In this document: one piece after another, positions 33,201 to 45,161 of the stretch
Layout: every line of letters starts with the position of its first letter
Position numbering within the stretch: position 1 is the stretch's first letter
Assembly: GCA_018398805.1 (NCBI GenBank)
Contig: JAGFBZ010000722.1
Span: 522,774 to 586,773, forward strand
Reading direction: 5' to 3'
Length of the DNA: 64,000 bases
Source: Hirundichthys speculiger
Lineage: Eukaryota; Chordata; Actinopteri; Beloniformes; Exocoetidae
Notes under the pieces: model-generated
Told to the model about the DNA's origin: nothing
Database searches by the model: none
What the model saw: the letters and a program-made list of their open reading frames with translations, nothing else
Made by a program: the position numbers and the translations under genes

Positions 33201-34296
33201 TTACTGGTTTCAGGCTTTTTGTTCCCTTTTGTGGTTTCTATGTAACTGCACATCTGCTATATCTCACGCCTTGCCAGGAAAAAAAAAAAACTACGAAGTT
33301 GATATTCTTTCCAAAGAAGTTGCTAATCTGGTGGGAAATAACAAGGCAACTCATTTGAGCCACGGTGGTAAATCACATATTTAACCAGCCGCCCACAGCA
33401 TGAATAACCGTCTGAGCTGGTCTTCAGCATGCGGTGATGGCAGCACACACTGGACGGGGGTGAAGAGGAAGGCGACGCTCACATTGCTGTGGTTGAGGCC
33501 AGCCGCTCCTAAATTTGGAGTTCTGACCTTTACGGTTAAATTGTGTCGCAGCGGCGCTGAGTGAGTGAGCTGGCGTGAACGTCGGTGACTTCATCCTGTC
33601 CTTCCCCACTTTACAAAGACAAGCGCTGCAGCGTGAGAACAGGGAGGTCATGACGAATTTAACCGAACCCACAGAAACAATCCCCAACTGTCAGGTTACA
33701 GAACAACCGCTGAATAACATTCGCAGGGAAAGTGTGACCAGTGTTTGTCCTGAATGATGAATCCCTTTGTGAGTAAAGACACTTAATGCTTTGACTTTCA
33801 TGGCAAACATGAAATACTTCCTGCTCGCTCTACGAACTCTGAACACCTGGACGCAGACACCCTGCAGCTGGTTCACACAACAGCCATCTGACTTTTGAGT
33901 GCCATCCAGTGGGCTAAACCCTCAGAGTGTTGATGACCAGCCACTGGCTGAAAACAATTTCCATTCTGGTTGAATGGGTCGCCCTCTCATTTCCATTAGA
34001 TCCCAGAGCGGGGTACTAATTGACCAGATTGGCAGCTGCTTCTGGTGATGTCGGCTTTTTAGTCAAATCATGCTCTAACAGCCAAATGGATTAGAAAATG
34101 ATAAAAAAACGTATTTTTTCTTCTGTTATTGTTTTCCCAGCAAGCCAGCTCCTGTTCTGCACGGAGCTGTGGAGAGGATGTGATTCATGCAAACAGAAAG
34201 GCCTCAGTGTGCATCAGATAAACTGTGCGCTAAACTCACAAACAGGCTCTAAAAGCAGCTGTCCAGCAGCAGAAACCAAGCAGCTGGCATTTTTAT
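30219..34296. other. No gene recognised; one dispersed repeat block
   Basis: About 30660-30760 (GTTGCAACAGGGTGGG, CACTCATACAGGAGCGTCCA) resembles 39120-39210, so a low-copy repeat is present. Poly-T at 31185-31202 and poly-A near 31620-31636. A GC-richer stretch at 32700-32990 shows no recognisable exon. Confidence 0.5.
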
Positions 34297-34724
34297 TACC
34301 TCCGCCAAGGAGGTTATGTTTTTGCCGGCGTTTATCTGTCCGTGTGTTTGTCTGTGCTCAAGATAACTCAAAAAGTTATGGATGGACTTTGATTAAATTT
34401 TCAGAAGTTGTCAGAAATGTGAAAAAGAAGAACTGATTTCATTTTGGGTGTGATCCGGAAGAAATCCTGGATTCTGGATCACTTTCAAATTTTCAATAAC
34501 ATTGCAGTCTATGGGGACAAAAATGTTGTTTCTTAATATCTCAGTTAATTATTGCCCAAAACAAATTAAATCTGACTCGGGGATTGACAATGGGAACCTC
34601 TATCAAATTTCAAAGGCTGATCTGGATCTGATCCAGAAGGTGGATTTTTTCGCAACCTGTAAATCGCTATATGGGGGAATTGTTGCACTTGGCGGATGTC
34701 TGCGCTCTCCGAGTGCTTTTCTAG
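34297..34724 (+). repeat. CCGCCAAGGAGG dispersed repeat, copy 2
   Basis: Runs from ACCTCCGCCAAGGAGGTTAT to GCGCTCTCCGAGTGCTTTTC. It aligns along its length with copy 1 at 18220-18655. The ends carry partly inverted sequence (CCGCCAAG at one end, CTTGGCGGA near the other). Confidence 0.82.
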
Positions 34725-35369
34725 TCCTATATAGACGGCGCTCTTTTTACAGTTTTTTGCAAACCCTTGTGGCGCTATGCATGCGACACTATTAACATCT
34801 TCAAGGACAGGATATGGTGGATTTGAAAGAGAGAGTGAGACAAAGCTGTAAGACTAGCTTTTCATGTGACCTCGTTTGTCTGGACTCTGAGACTCGTCAC
34901 GTTACAGCCCGGTTCTGGAGGATGGATCAAACCAGATGGATGGGATTACAATTTGCCACTTGGCAGTTTTCGAATAGGTAAAATAAAAAGAAGAAGAAGC
35001 AAAGTAGCAGGGCAAGATGAAACAATGAGAGGTGCTAAATCACAGAAAAGAAAGGTTTGAGGAAACCACAAAAACTAGATGAAATTTCCCCCCAATAAAC
35101 TAAAACCATGAGCAGCAGCACCTCTGCTCAAAGTCAGCTGACAGGGATGATGGGTTTGTGTCAAGGTAAACTAAGACTGTCCCAAACGAGAACCTTGACT
35201 CAGCACAAGCCAAAGCAACAAGCCTGAGACTGACAAGTGTCTTGGCCATTAGCAACTCTCTCCAAACCAGCCGTGAGAGGAATAAATTACGGTAACTGTC
35301 AGTAAATCTGATGGAAATATCCCATCATTTAGGCACCTACATTCTCACCTAAATGCAGGGGAGTGTGAT
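34725..35369. other. No gene recognised
   Basis: Nothing recognised. Confidence 0.5.
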
Positions 35370-35377
35370 GTCACGGT

Positions 35378-35553
35378 CTGGGGCGCCGAAAAGGGGGGGT
35401 AAAGGATACGGATTATAGGGGCCCATGATTGACGGGGGGCCCAGAGAGGCCCCTAATGATGATCAAAAATAACATCAACAGATTTCGCCGCTGTGTTGGG
35501 GGGCCCGGTAAAGATTCTCTTCATGGGGCCCAAAATCCCTAGCAGCGCCCTTG
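35378..35553. mobile_element. Small hAT MITE
   Basis: The element CTGGGGCGCCGAAAAGG...AGCAGCGCCCTTG is flanked by an exact 8-bp duplication GTCACGGT (35370-35377 and 35554-35561). The interior has GGGGCCC blocks. No coding capacity at 176 bases. Confidence 0.85.
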
Positions 35554-35561
35554 GTCACGGT

Positions 35562-37224
35562 TACCTGTCATCACGACAGGAGGTCTGCTGTGAAGGAGGG
35601 ACTGGACCTCCTGAAGCCAGTCACTCACCATGGCTAAAATAAATTATATTAGGAGTTTATACCACAATTCATTTATTTATTTATTGATTTATTTTTTTGA
35701 AATGGACAAAAATAAAATGAAGACGATATTGTTGACTCCACCTCCTGTAGCTGTTTCTGAAACTGTGGATCATGTGGTTCGTGATTTTAAATTATGTTAA
35801 CTAAAATTAGAGCTGTAATAATATTACATTAAATTGTTTTTTTTTATTATTATTGGGACATTTGTATTGAACAAAGAGCTCCCTCCACACTGTCTTGGTT
35901 CGCACCCTCCATTTCCCTTTAAAAAGTACACTTAGATGCAACGTGTTTTTAATCTGATTCAGCCTCATCTGATGCTGTGAAGTTATAACGGGGCTTATTT
36001 CCTTCAGATCTTAGTTGACCTATTTTCCCGCTAGTGAAATCAGAGGGGACAGTCTTACCTCACAGTAGATGAATTGTGCAGTTTAAGTCTCAGTGGCTTC
36101 GGTTATCACCAGCACAAAGTCAAAGATATCAGCAGAAAGTTCAGGCCGTTGCGACTCTGTCGATGCAACACATGCTAACTCAACAACCAACGGGTAAATG
36201 CTGGACGTATGGTTCAAAGATGACTTTCTTAACCACAAGGTGGGATTTTAAAATGAATATCTCATCGCATGAAATACCTCTAATGTCCACTTCTGCAGGG
36301 CGTTTTACGTGGACTCCCGACAGACAGCTTTAAAGCAAAATTACTCGTACTAGCTTAAAGCTAAACTGTCTCACTTGTTGTTCTGCTCATTTTTCCTTTG
36401 AACAAAAACGATGTTTGAAGTTGCTTTCCCTCAGCTCGCTTTATTTTCTTATCTTTCTTGTCCTTTCTGAAAACCAGATTTTTTGTTTAATGCGGGGAGA
36501 CTCGCAGCGGTTTCAAAAACAGCCGCGGTGCGGCGGCTTCAGTCACTGGGCTCTGTGACGTAGCGTTGTCAGACAGACTAAAACCCTACATTTCATTTCA
36601 TTTCAGGGGAAGAGAGGGGCCTGAGTCATATTTAAAGAAGCATCGGCGTTAATGTGTCCCAGTGGATCCGCGGGTGTATCCGTGCGCTACACAATATATT
36701 AATTCATTCAAAGAATGTGCTTAAAAATAATTTCTTAAAAGAAAGATGAAAGGCTGTTAATTTTTCTTGATTTTTCGAGGAAATTTTAGGGTAAAAAAAA
36801 ATCCAGCAAACGTGCAGAAAAATACATGAGTTGAGGAGAAGAACTCAAACTGAAGAGCTGAACATTTCTACAAAATGTACATCAGACTGCAGAAAAAGCA
36901 ATTATGGTGTGTGATGGAGCAGAGCTTATTTAAATGCCAGCAGTCACTTTCTTTCTTTTTTTTTTTTTTTACGCTTTTAGGGAGGACAGGATAATATGCC
37001 GAAGCTCCACATTTCCTCCTCAGACACAGATTTCACCTGCTTAGCAAAAGGTCAGTTGTATTCGGCTCACGTTCAAGGATTCAGAGACCATGAACGATTG
37101 ACTGGCCGTGCTGTGCTTCCAGACCAGAAGGTTTTATTAGTCTAGTTACCCAGAACTATTCGTTTTGTGAAGACAGCAGCTACCTGCGTACCGGGAACAT
37201 GGTGTGTAAAAGTGCAGCGCTCAC
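35562..37224. other. No gene recognised
   Basis: AT-rich, with T runs near 35839 and 36956-36970. An open frame at 36076-36333 matches nothing I recognise. A short GC-rich segment lies at 36505-36560. Confidence 0.45.
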
Positions 37225-37372
37225 CAGTGTTGGACAAGTTCACTTTCTACACCAACTAGTTAAGTTCATAGTTCTTAGAAAATAAAATTAACTAGTTCAG
37301 TTCACCATTTCAAAAAATGAACTAAATAGTTCATTTTTAGTTCATTTTTTTAAAATTTGTTTTTAATGTTGC
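37225..37372. mobile_element. Possible hAT terminal fragment
   Basis: CAGTGTTGGACAAGTTCACT followed by AACTAGTTAAGTTCATAGTT and TAGTTCATTTTTAGTTCATT resembles the start of fish hAT elements of the CAGTGTTGGGCAAGT type. No right end or target duplication found. Confidence 0.4.
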
Positions 37373-37384
37373 TGCGAGCAATTA

Positions 37385-38144
37385 CAGTGGTACCACTACT
37401 TACGAAATTAATTGGTTCTGGAAGTAGTTTCGTAACCTGAAAATTTTGTAAGTAGAAATGAGTTTTCCATGTAAATGCCCTAATCTGTTCCAAACCGCCC
37501 AAAATTCAAACATAATTTTATTATAAATTATAAATAATACATGAAATGACATAAAAACCTGTGAGAAATACATGTTAGAATTAGAAAAGCAATCAGAGAG
37601 CGCAGACCTCCACCAAGCGCTACAATTATCGAAAAATTGAAAGTGATCCAGAATTCAGGATTTCTTCCGGATCACACCCACAATGAAATCAGTTCTTCCT
37701 TTTCACATTTCTGACATTTTCCTGAAAATTTCATCACAATCCATCCATAACCTTTTTGAGTTATCTTCAACACAGACAGACAAAGAGACATAAACGCTGG
37801 CAAAAACATAACCTCCTTGGCGGAGGTAAAGATTGTTCGTTTACCTGGGTTGCTGGGTTACGCTCATACAGACAAGGGGCCCTCCTAGCCAATGGGATGC
37901 TAGGAAGATTCTAATGGCAGAACAGCTCGGATGCACCGCTTTCAAACTGAGATACAGAGCCGACAAGTATGTTTACGTTCGGTAAACTCTGGGAGCTGCG
38001 AGTAGTAGTAGCAGTGCGTACTGTATTTTTGCCTTTCGTATCTTGAAATTTCTTTCGTAACAAGAGGCAATTTTTTCCCGTTGAGGCGTTTCGTAACCTG
38101 AAAATTTCGTATGTAGAGACGTTCGTAAGTAGAGGTACCACTGC
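37385..38144. mobile_element. DNA transposon with long terminal inverted repeats, interrupted
   Basis: Left end CAGTGGTACCACTACTTACG and right end read backwards CAGTGGTACCTCTACTTACG are inverted repeats. Both are followed by GTTTCGTAACCTGAAAATTT-type sequence. No transposase. The CCGCCAAGG repeat (copy 3) lies inside at 37581-37829. Superfamily uncertain. Confidence 0.8.
37581..37829 (-). repeat. CCGCCAAGGAGG dispersed repeat, copy 3, shortened
   Basis: Inverted relative to copies 1 and 2, ending CATAACCTCCTTGGCGGAGG on the plus strand. The middle block (rest of the AACTGATTTC to GGGATTGACA portion) is deleted. Confidence 0.8.
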
Positions 38145-38299
38145 CCATATACTACACCACAAACGGCAATTATTTTATCCATTTTAACTGTCGAAAACTA
38201 TTGGTCCAATTCTGAATCTTTATCCAATCAAGGTTCACATCAGCATTGAAGGGACAGTCATGTAAAAACTGTAATTTCCGTTTCAGTTTCTCTCTACAG

Positions 38300-38681
38300 C
38301 AGTCATTCCCAAACTTCAGAATACCAAGGCACAATTTGAAATGTGAAAAATCTCTGCAGCCCACCCAAACCTTTAATCACAAATGTGATCAATATACAGG
38401 ACTAGGAACCATGATCCGATATTAATGTAAGGGGTCAACAAATAAGGTGACACTTGTCATATTAAGTTAAGATGAGAGTAGAATAACACTTAACTGGTTT
38501 GTTTTATTACTTCTTAATGCTTTTTAATCATGTCATGAATATTTTACAGTAATTAAAAACATATTTAAAAAAGATAGAGGATTTAAAACACATTTGTTTA
38601 ATTTTAATGACCCCTCACGGCCCACCTGCAGTCCCACGATGGCCCACCAGGGGGCCGCGGCCCACACTTTGGGAATCACTG
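38300..38681. mobile_element. hAT MITE (Charlie-like ends)
   Basis: CAGTCATTCCCAAACTTC at the left and CACTTTGGGAATCACTG at the right are inverted repeats. An exact 8-bp duplication CTCTACAG flanks them (38292-38299 and 38682-38689). GGCCGCGGCCC lies near the right end. No transposase. Confidence 0.92.
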
Positions 38682-38824
38682 CTCTACAGTATATTAAAAA
38701 TATGAGGAAAAACTTGCTGCCAAATGGTCTTTATTATAAGACAAAAATAGGTCCTTAAGGTGCAACCTTGTTACCTGAATTTCATTTGAAACGTTGTATT
38801 TATAATGCATTGTCATGCATTGAC

Positions 38825-38935
38825 AAGTCATGACGTTCCCCCGCATACCACCAGAGAGCGCTCGTGCACCACTGGTGGTACGCGTACCACAGTTTGCGCA
38901 CCACTGATCTAGGTGATGTACACTCCGCAGCATCA
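38825..38935 (-). mobile_element. hAT-type terminus joined to a THAP-like repeat
   Basis: On the minus strand CAGTGGTGCGCAAACTGTGG is followed by TACGCGTACCACCAGTGGTG, a typical hAT terminal region. It abuts GATGTACACTCCGCAGCATC at 38922-38937, a block also found at 8425-8450 in the THAP-like fragment. The other terminus was not identified. Confidence 0.5.
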
Positions 38936-40798
38936 CACCAAGACTGTTTGAAGGTAGAAAATGATGTGAAATTGATGATCTGTATGGCTTGTTTTAGCAA
39001 CACGTTACTGCCATCTAGCAAATAAGAGTAGCAGTAGTTCGCGGTACTCAGGTAGCCTTCCCTAAAATCAGTCAGGTACCCTCCTCATTCACAGACGTTT
39101 GCACCAGTACAGAACGTACCGAGCCAATTGCAACACAGTGGGGGCGGGCTTTATCCAGTGACTCATACAAGAGCGCCCACCATTCAAAACAACCAAGGTG
39201 ACTGACATTACATCTCTGATTGGTCGTACCCATCTAATGGCGTCCAGAGAAAGTTTCTTCTGTGTCTGTTGGTACTGCTCCCTGGAAAGAAAAGTCCAGT
39301 CCAGAGGAGCCAGACTAATTATCTGAATCGAAAGAGGGAAAGAATAAGGATGGCTGCTAGGCTGGTAAGATGCTGATATTCAACAACTAAATAATGTGAG
39401 ACAGATATTCATTCATGCTGTTTCCGTATGCGGTTTAATCGAGTCAGTCGGCCGCCGCTGAGCAAGAGGCAAGGCCTCGACAGGTCCCAGTCACTGAAAC
39501 ATTAAATGTTTTCAGAGACGATATCAGGAAAACATGCTTCTTTTTGAGAATGCGTTTGAGGTTTTCAGAGCTTTCTTGATCGACGCATCACGTAAAGGGG
39601 AGAAAAAAAAATTAATCAGAAACCGTGACGTGACAAACTGACAATAAATCAGAATTTGTGACTTTTAAACTCACATGTTCGTGGGAGAAAAATCAGGAAT
39701 TGCAGGAATTTAAAAGCGAGGAAATTTGTGAAAGAAACCCCAGAATTGGTGGGTACAGAAACTCACTTATCTGCAAGAAAAAACTCAAATTGTAACTTCA
39801 TGAACTCTCACTTTATAAATTCATAAATTTGCAAGGGAAAAAAAAATAACAAATACACATTACTTTACAGTCTTTACAGTCAGAACTGGTAACAGGACTG
39901 TGCAGAATATCGCAAACGCATCACTACCACTGCATCAACACTGAATAAACAAAAAGAATATTGTCATTAATTCTAGTCTATAGCTCCCAAATGTCATTTG
40001 ATCACACTTTGAATGTTAACAGAATATTTCTTCAGTTATGTGACGGTCCTGAGATGGCAGTCTACACCCTTATTTCCACAGAGATTGTTGTGAGTATTAT
40101 GAAGACATGAGGGAAAGAGGAGGGAGAGAAATGTGGGGAAAAACAGCGTGTCAGTCGAGCACAACGTGAATCTACACCGAGTGTTCTTCTACACCTCCTC
40201 ACACTGCAACAGATCCAAATGTGTGTTAGTTTGTTTGGCCCAGGAGCTATTAAAAATATAGATAACACTATTTATTTACATTGGTTTGTGTCCAGAATTC
40301 TGCAGAAAATGTTTTAAGAGAGCACAAAGATGTTTCTTCTTCAAAGATCAAAAAAGTGTAATTTCGTGAAACTAAGCTCATTCATTGTCCATACAGCAGT
40401 TTCTGTTCTTTAAAAAATAATAAAACTATGCTGCTGAAACAGAAATAATACATTTCTTTTCTATGTCCTAGTTGTTGTCAGGTTTCAACGTGAGCCTCAA
40501 AGCAGAAAAACACAGGCTCCGTGCATTGAAATATTTACTTACATAACGCAAGAAACATGTAATTCCATCTTTCAGCTCCAATGTTCCTGTGGTGGAGCCT
40601 GAGTTGGTAACTTTAAAAACTCGCAAACGTATAAGAGAAAACTCTCGACTCTTTAAAGTTGCATATTTGTGTGAGAAAGAAATCCTTTTTCAAACAATAT
40701 CTGAGGAGTTAATTCATGGCCTTGCAGTGGTGGACTTGGATGTTCCTACACATGAAGACAGGCCCGGATAGTGTTGGGGTTGACCTTGTGACCTGAGG
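38936..40798. other. No gene recognised; partial repeat
   Basis: 39120-39210 resembles 30660-30760 (CAATTGCAACACAGTGGG and CTCATACAAGAGCGCCCACC). Remaining sequence AT-rich, nothing recognised. Confidence 0.5.
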
Positions 40799-40846
40799 GC
40801 CCCTTAGTGGCTGCAGGGGCCCCTTAGTGGCTGCAGGGGCCCCGTG
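40797..40846. repeat. Short tandem duplication, 23-base unit
   Basis: Two copies of a unit containing CCCTTAGTGGCTGCAGGGG followed by a partial third. Confidence 0.85.
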
Positions 40847-40919
40847 GTTCTGCGTGGTCCGCATGTACAGCACAAAAACGGGGGAGTTCTCAAGCATCTT
40901 CCGCCTGATCATCAGGTTC

Positions 40920-41235
40920 CTCCTGATTCAGGTTCGCCGCGGAAATGAAAAGGAATCAATGTTGAGTGCGCGCGCTCTCGTCCTAATCAGGCGCGCAGAC
41001 AGGCGGCTGTGCGCCTCCTAATCCCGGTGATGAATTGCAGTCTGACGGCTCATCATCGGGACGTTTCCGGCGGTCCCGCACAAACATTGAACCGACGTCG
41101 TGCTGTGCACGCAGGTGCGCGCGCGCGCTTTCCGATAGACTCGGAACGTGCGCAGCATATCAGAGCGCTGATGGATGATCCGGCTCGCGGCGGCTCTCCT
41201 CTCCTGGTGTCCCTGGTCCTCTCTCTGTGAGTCCT
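40920..41235 (+). promoter_or_regulatory. CpG island with a candidate first coding exon
   Basis: CpG-dense sequence with GCGCGCGCG-type runs. ATG 41171 opens a short frame, MDDPARGGSPLLVSLVLS, with a hydrophobic stretch like a signal peptide. It is followed by an ideal donor GTGAGT at 41227-41232. A second ATG (41175) in another frame reads MIRLAAALLSWCPW into the same donor. I recognise neither peptide, so the exon is only a candidate. Confidence 0.35.
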
Positions 41236-41689
41236 AAATGTTCACCACCGACCGAGCGGACGCTGTCGAGGAATAAACACATCTGGTGACTGGCGGATGA
41301 GATGTAATTAGGCGCGCAGTCTGGAGATTAATCAGCCGGATCAGACTAAAGCGAGGCTCTGAGGGGGAGAGGGGGCAGGCTGGGATTAAAAGGGAGTGAC
41401 GGGAAGATGTGAAACATAATCGACATTATAGGCAGCGTGGGAGAATTTAAAGTGTAGTCACCGCTGGTCATTTGGCCAATCAGAGCAGCACCCAGAGGTG
41501 CAGTGAAATGTACTTTGCCCTGGATGCATCTCCCTGTCAATATTAGATTTGATTTAAGGATATCTATTTAAAAAAAAAATCCTGGAAATTGGTTGACTTG
41601 ACCCTGGGAGCTGGTGTTTGCTGCTGTCATGAACGGACTCCAGCTCACACTGAAGCATCGATCCCATGTTGTGGCTCGCCTGGTTCAGT

Positions 41690-42180
41690 CTGGAGAATTT
41701 AGCTCATAATCCATCCAGGCGCGCATCGCGCTCACCGCCGTCCGACCACAGCATCGCCGCAACAGCCCCGCCGAGCAGGCGGGAGTGCGCCTCTGCCGCG
41801 GGCACAGTCACACAAGCACAGCATGGAAAGTTGAAGAGGCGCAAGGAAGGTTCAACGAAACGTGGGAGTTAAAATAAAATTCAGAGACGTGGCTCGAACA
41901 ACAGAAACGGATCAGACGCCGCAGAAAAGAGACGAGGAAGCAGCGCGCGCTTTCGGTGTGGAAGCGAGGATGAGGCAGAAAGTCAGTCCTACCTGTGAGC
42001 AGTGCTGCTGCCGCGACGGTCCATCCAACATCCCCGCCCGGGGGTCTGGTGGAGCGGCTCAGACAGACCTCCCCTCAGCCCGTCGGTGCGCTCCGGCGCG
42101 GCTCGGTGCGTCACCGCGCTGCTGTCTGGGTCCCAGCGAGCGTCTCCTCTGATAACAGCTGCATGCAGCGCGGCGGCAGA
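41690..42180 (-). promoter_or_regulatory. CpG island with a candidate 5' exon on the minus strand
   Basis: CpG-dense sequence. On the minus strand an ATG at 42031 begins 39 bases (MLDGPSRQQHCSQ) ending in CACAG at 41993, followed by the donor GTAGGA. The orientation agrees with dgkb, so this could be a 5' exon of that gene or of another minus-strand gene. No family match. Confidence 0.35.
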
Positions 42181-42265
42181 AGCAGCGGAGCCTCGGTGGA
42201 GACGGCAGAAACATCCCTCACAACCAGCCTGAATTCATTAAACCTGCCTTTTTTTTCTGCCTGAG

Positions 42266-42268
<3 letters not shown>

Positions 42269-42318
<50 letters not shown>

Positions 42319-42463
42319 CTGACTCTCATGTGTGCATTGTTCATGCACACTGTGCGTGTCTGTGTGTGAGTATTTCTGCTTCCTCGTTTTCGGCTTCCTC
42401 TTTTACTGACCCCCCCCCCCCCCCCCCCCCCCCCCCCCACCCCCCCCCCCCCCCCCCCCCCCC
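42269..42463. repeat. CT dinucleotide run and poly-C tract
   Basis: CT repeats at 42269-42313, then a pure C tract at 42410-42463 with a single A interruption near 42439. Confidence 0.95.
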
Positions 42464-42579
42464 TCTTTTTTAAAATTTATTTATATATTTTTATTTTGAC
42501 AGGCTGATGAACATGCTTTTTCCACTCAGAGCTAAGTGCGTCTTTCTCCCTTTCCTCTCCTTTAATGATCTGTTGCAGC

Positions 42580-43500
42580 CAATAACAAATTAGTGAAACT
42601 GTTGATTTTAACTTTTAACAAACATGCACAGATGGAGGACGGATGGAAAGTTCAGATACCCAGATATAAATATCTGGGTATCTGGCTTGACAGTTCACTC
42701 TCTTTTGACGTCCACATTAATACACTACTCCCCAAAGTCAGATCTAGAATTGGTTTTTTGTTCCGCAATAAAGCATCTTTCACTCACTCTGCAAAGCACG
42801 CTCTGGTTAAAATGACAATCCTCCCAATTCTAGATTACGGTGATATAATATACAGGTCTGCCTCCAAAAGTCTTCTCAATAAACTTGACGTCATCTACCA
42901 CACCGCCATCCGCTTTGTTACAGGTGCTCCTTTTAATACCCATCACTGTAACCTCTATTCACTTGTCAACTGGCCGTCACTTCACTCCCGTAGACTGATC
43001 CACTGGTATCATTTCATCTACAAGACCATCACTGGAAGCACCCCTTCATATCTTGGCTCACTACTTAATATCAACATCAGTAATCGGAACCTACGCTCAA
43101 GCAGTTACATTAACCTGGTCATTCCAAAAGCCCGCACCTCCTTTGGCTATCATTCATTTCAGTTCGCTGCTGCTAGTGATTGGAATCATCTGCAGCAAAC
43201 ACTTAAACTTCACACATTCATCCCATTCTCCTCCTTCAAAAATACACTCCCAACATTCATTTGTGATCATTGCACATGTTTTTAACTCTTCCGGACCAGC
43301 GCTACCACTTTTACTCATATTTTTGTTATGTGTTGTGTGTTTTTTATATATCGTGTTTGATTGTTTGTTCACTATGATTGTATGTGCTTGACTCTTTGTG
43401 CTGCCTCTTCCCCAGGTCGTCATTGTAAATGAGAAACTGTTCTCAACTGACTTACCTGGTTAAATAAAGGTTAAATAAAATAAATAAAATAAATAAAAAA
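42580..43500 (+). mobile_element. 5'-truncated non-LTR retrotransposon
   Basis: An uninterrupted plus-strand frame to 43285 starts in mid-protein, with YKYLGIWLDSSLSF, ILPILDYGDIIYR and AIRFVTGAPFNTHHCNLY. This is the post-palm C-terminal region of a jockey-superfamily LINE reverse transcriptase. A 3' UTR follows with TGACTTACCTGGTTAAATAA and a terminal AAATA repeat to 43500. The open frame suggests a fairly young insertion. The exact clade is not determined. Confidence 0.8.
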
Positions 43501-43717
43501 ATGAATTGCTTTTTCTGTAAAAAAAAAAAAAAAAAATCTAAATTTTTGATGACAAACTGCTGCTTCTTTATTGTGAAATAGCTGTTTAAGTTGCTCTGCA
43601 GAAAAGACACTTGAGGACTGAGGGCCAGGTGCTGGAGCAGCACCTGGCCCGCTTGTTTCAGTCAATGAAAGTTAGCTGTGGTAGCCGACTGGCTTAGCTT
43701 TTGCTCACCTATGATGC

Positions 43718-44087
43718 TACAGTCATGGAAAAAATTATTAGACCACCCTTGTTTTCTTCAGTTTCTTGTTCATTTTAATGCCTGGTACAACTAAAGGTAC
43801 ATTTGTTTGGACAAACATAACGATAACCACAAAGATTGCTCATAAGAGTTTTATTTAAGAGCTGATATCTTACCATTTTCCATGGTTTTCTTGATTATAA
43901 CCTAAATCACTTAAGTTTTTACATCAATAGCTATGGCGTTGTACTGCCAAAAACACTGCTTTTATGCATTCAGTGTTTTCTTTTCTGTCTGTTTTAGTCA
44001 CATGATGACGTTTAGTGGTACCAGGTATTAAAAAGAACAAGAAAGTGAAGAAAAAATGGTGGTCTAATAATTTTTTCCATGACTGTA
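43718..44087. mobile_element. Non-autonomous Tc1/mariner element
   Basis: Ends TACAGTCATGGAAAAAATTA and, reversed, TACAGTCATGGAAAAAATTA are perfect inverted repeats for at least 20 bases. They continue as TTAGACCACC. TA lies at both ends. Interior non-coding. Confidence 0.93.
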
Positions 44088-44159
44088 ATTAATAATACCT
44101 TACATTTGTTCTGGTCAAATCGGCCCAAATACCCTTATTTCAACTACTGAAACGACATC

Positions 44160-45161
44160 TACACTGCCCGGCCAAAAAAAAGTCACCACCAAAAACAAAA
44201 TGGTCATACATACATACATATATTTCATTGGACCGCCTTTAGCTTTGATTACAGCACACATTCGCTGTACCATTGTTTCGATAAGCTTCTGCAATGTCAC
44301 CAGATTTATTTCCATCCAGTGTTGCATTAATTTTTCTCCAAGATCTTCATTGACCTCATTCTTTGAGCTCATACTGTTGCTGAACCTGGACCTGACCAAC
44401 TGCAGCAACCCCAGATCAGAACACTGCCCCCACAGGCTGGTACAGTAGGCACTAGGCATGATGGGAGCATCACTTCATCTGCCTCTCTTCTTACCCTGAT
44501 GCTCCCATCACTCTGGAACAGGGTCAATCTGGACCCATCAGACCACATGACCTTCTTCCATTGATCCAGAGTCCAATCTTTATGCTCCCTAGCAAACTGA
44601 AGCCTTTTTCTCCAGTTAGCCTCACTGATTAGTGGTTTTCTTAAGGCTACACAGCTGTTCAGTCCCAATCCCTTGAGTTCCCTTTGCATTGTGGGTGTGG
44701 AAATGTTTGTACTTTCACTATTAAACAGCCCTGAGTTCTACTGTTGTTTTTCTTCGATCTGATCTCATCAAATGTTTAAGTGATCACTGATTACGATCTT
44801 TGAGAATTTTTTTTGGCCACATTTCCTCCTGGAAGACGATGGGTCCCCACTATGCTTCCAGTTTTTCATAATGCGCTGGACTGTTCTTAACCCAATTTTG
44901 GTAGTTTCTGCAATCTCCTTAGATGTTTTCTCTGCTTGATGCTGCCAATGATTTGACCCTCAAACAGACTAACATCTTTTCCACGACCACAGGATGTGTC
45001 TTTGACTTTGTTTAGGAAATGAGAAGCAACTCATTGCACCAGTTGGGGTTAAATAACTGACACATACTCGCCCATGCAGTAATTGTCCAGTAGGAGGCTC
45101 GTACCTATTTGCATAGTTAAATCCAGGTGGTGACTTTATTTTTTTTTGGCCAGGCAGTGTA
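44160..45161 (-). mobile_element. Tc1-like transposon, internally deleted
   Basis: Inverted ends TACACTGCCCGGCC and TACACTGCCTGGCC lie in TA context. The minus strand encodes transposase pieces: REHKDWTLDQWKKVMWSDGS, SDGSIRVRREADEVM, SVLIWGCCSWSG, and C-terminal EKLMQHWMEINLVTLQKLIE with VIKAKGG. The segment with the second and third acidic catalytic residues is deleted, and frames shift upstream. About 1.0 kb against about 1.3-1.6 kb for intact relatives. Confidence 0.92.

Noticed and set aside
36076..36333. 85-residue plus-strand frame
   Set aside because: No motif or context support.
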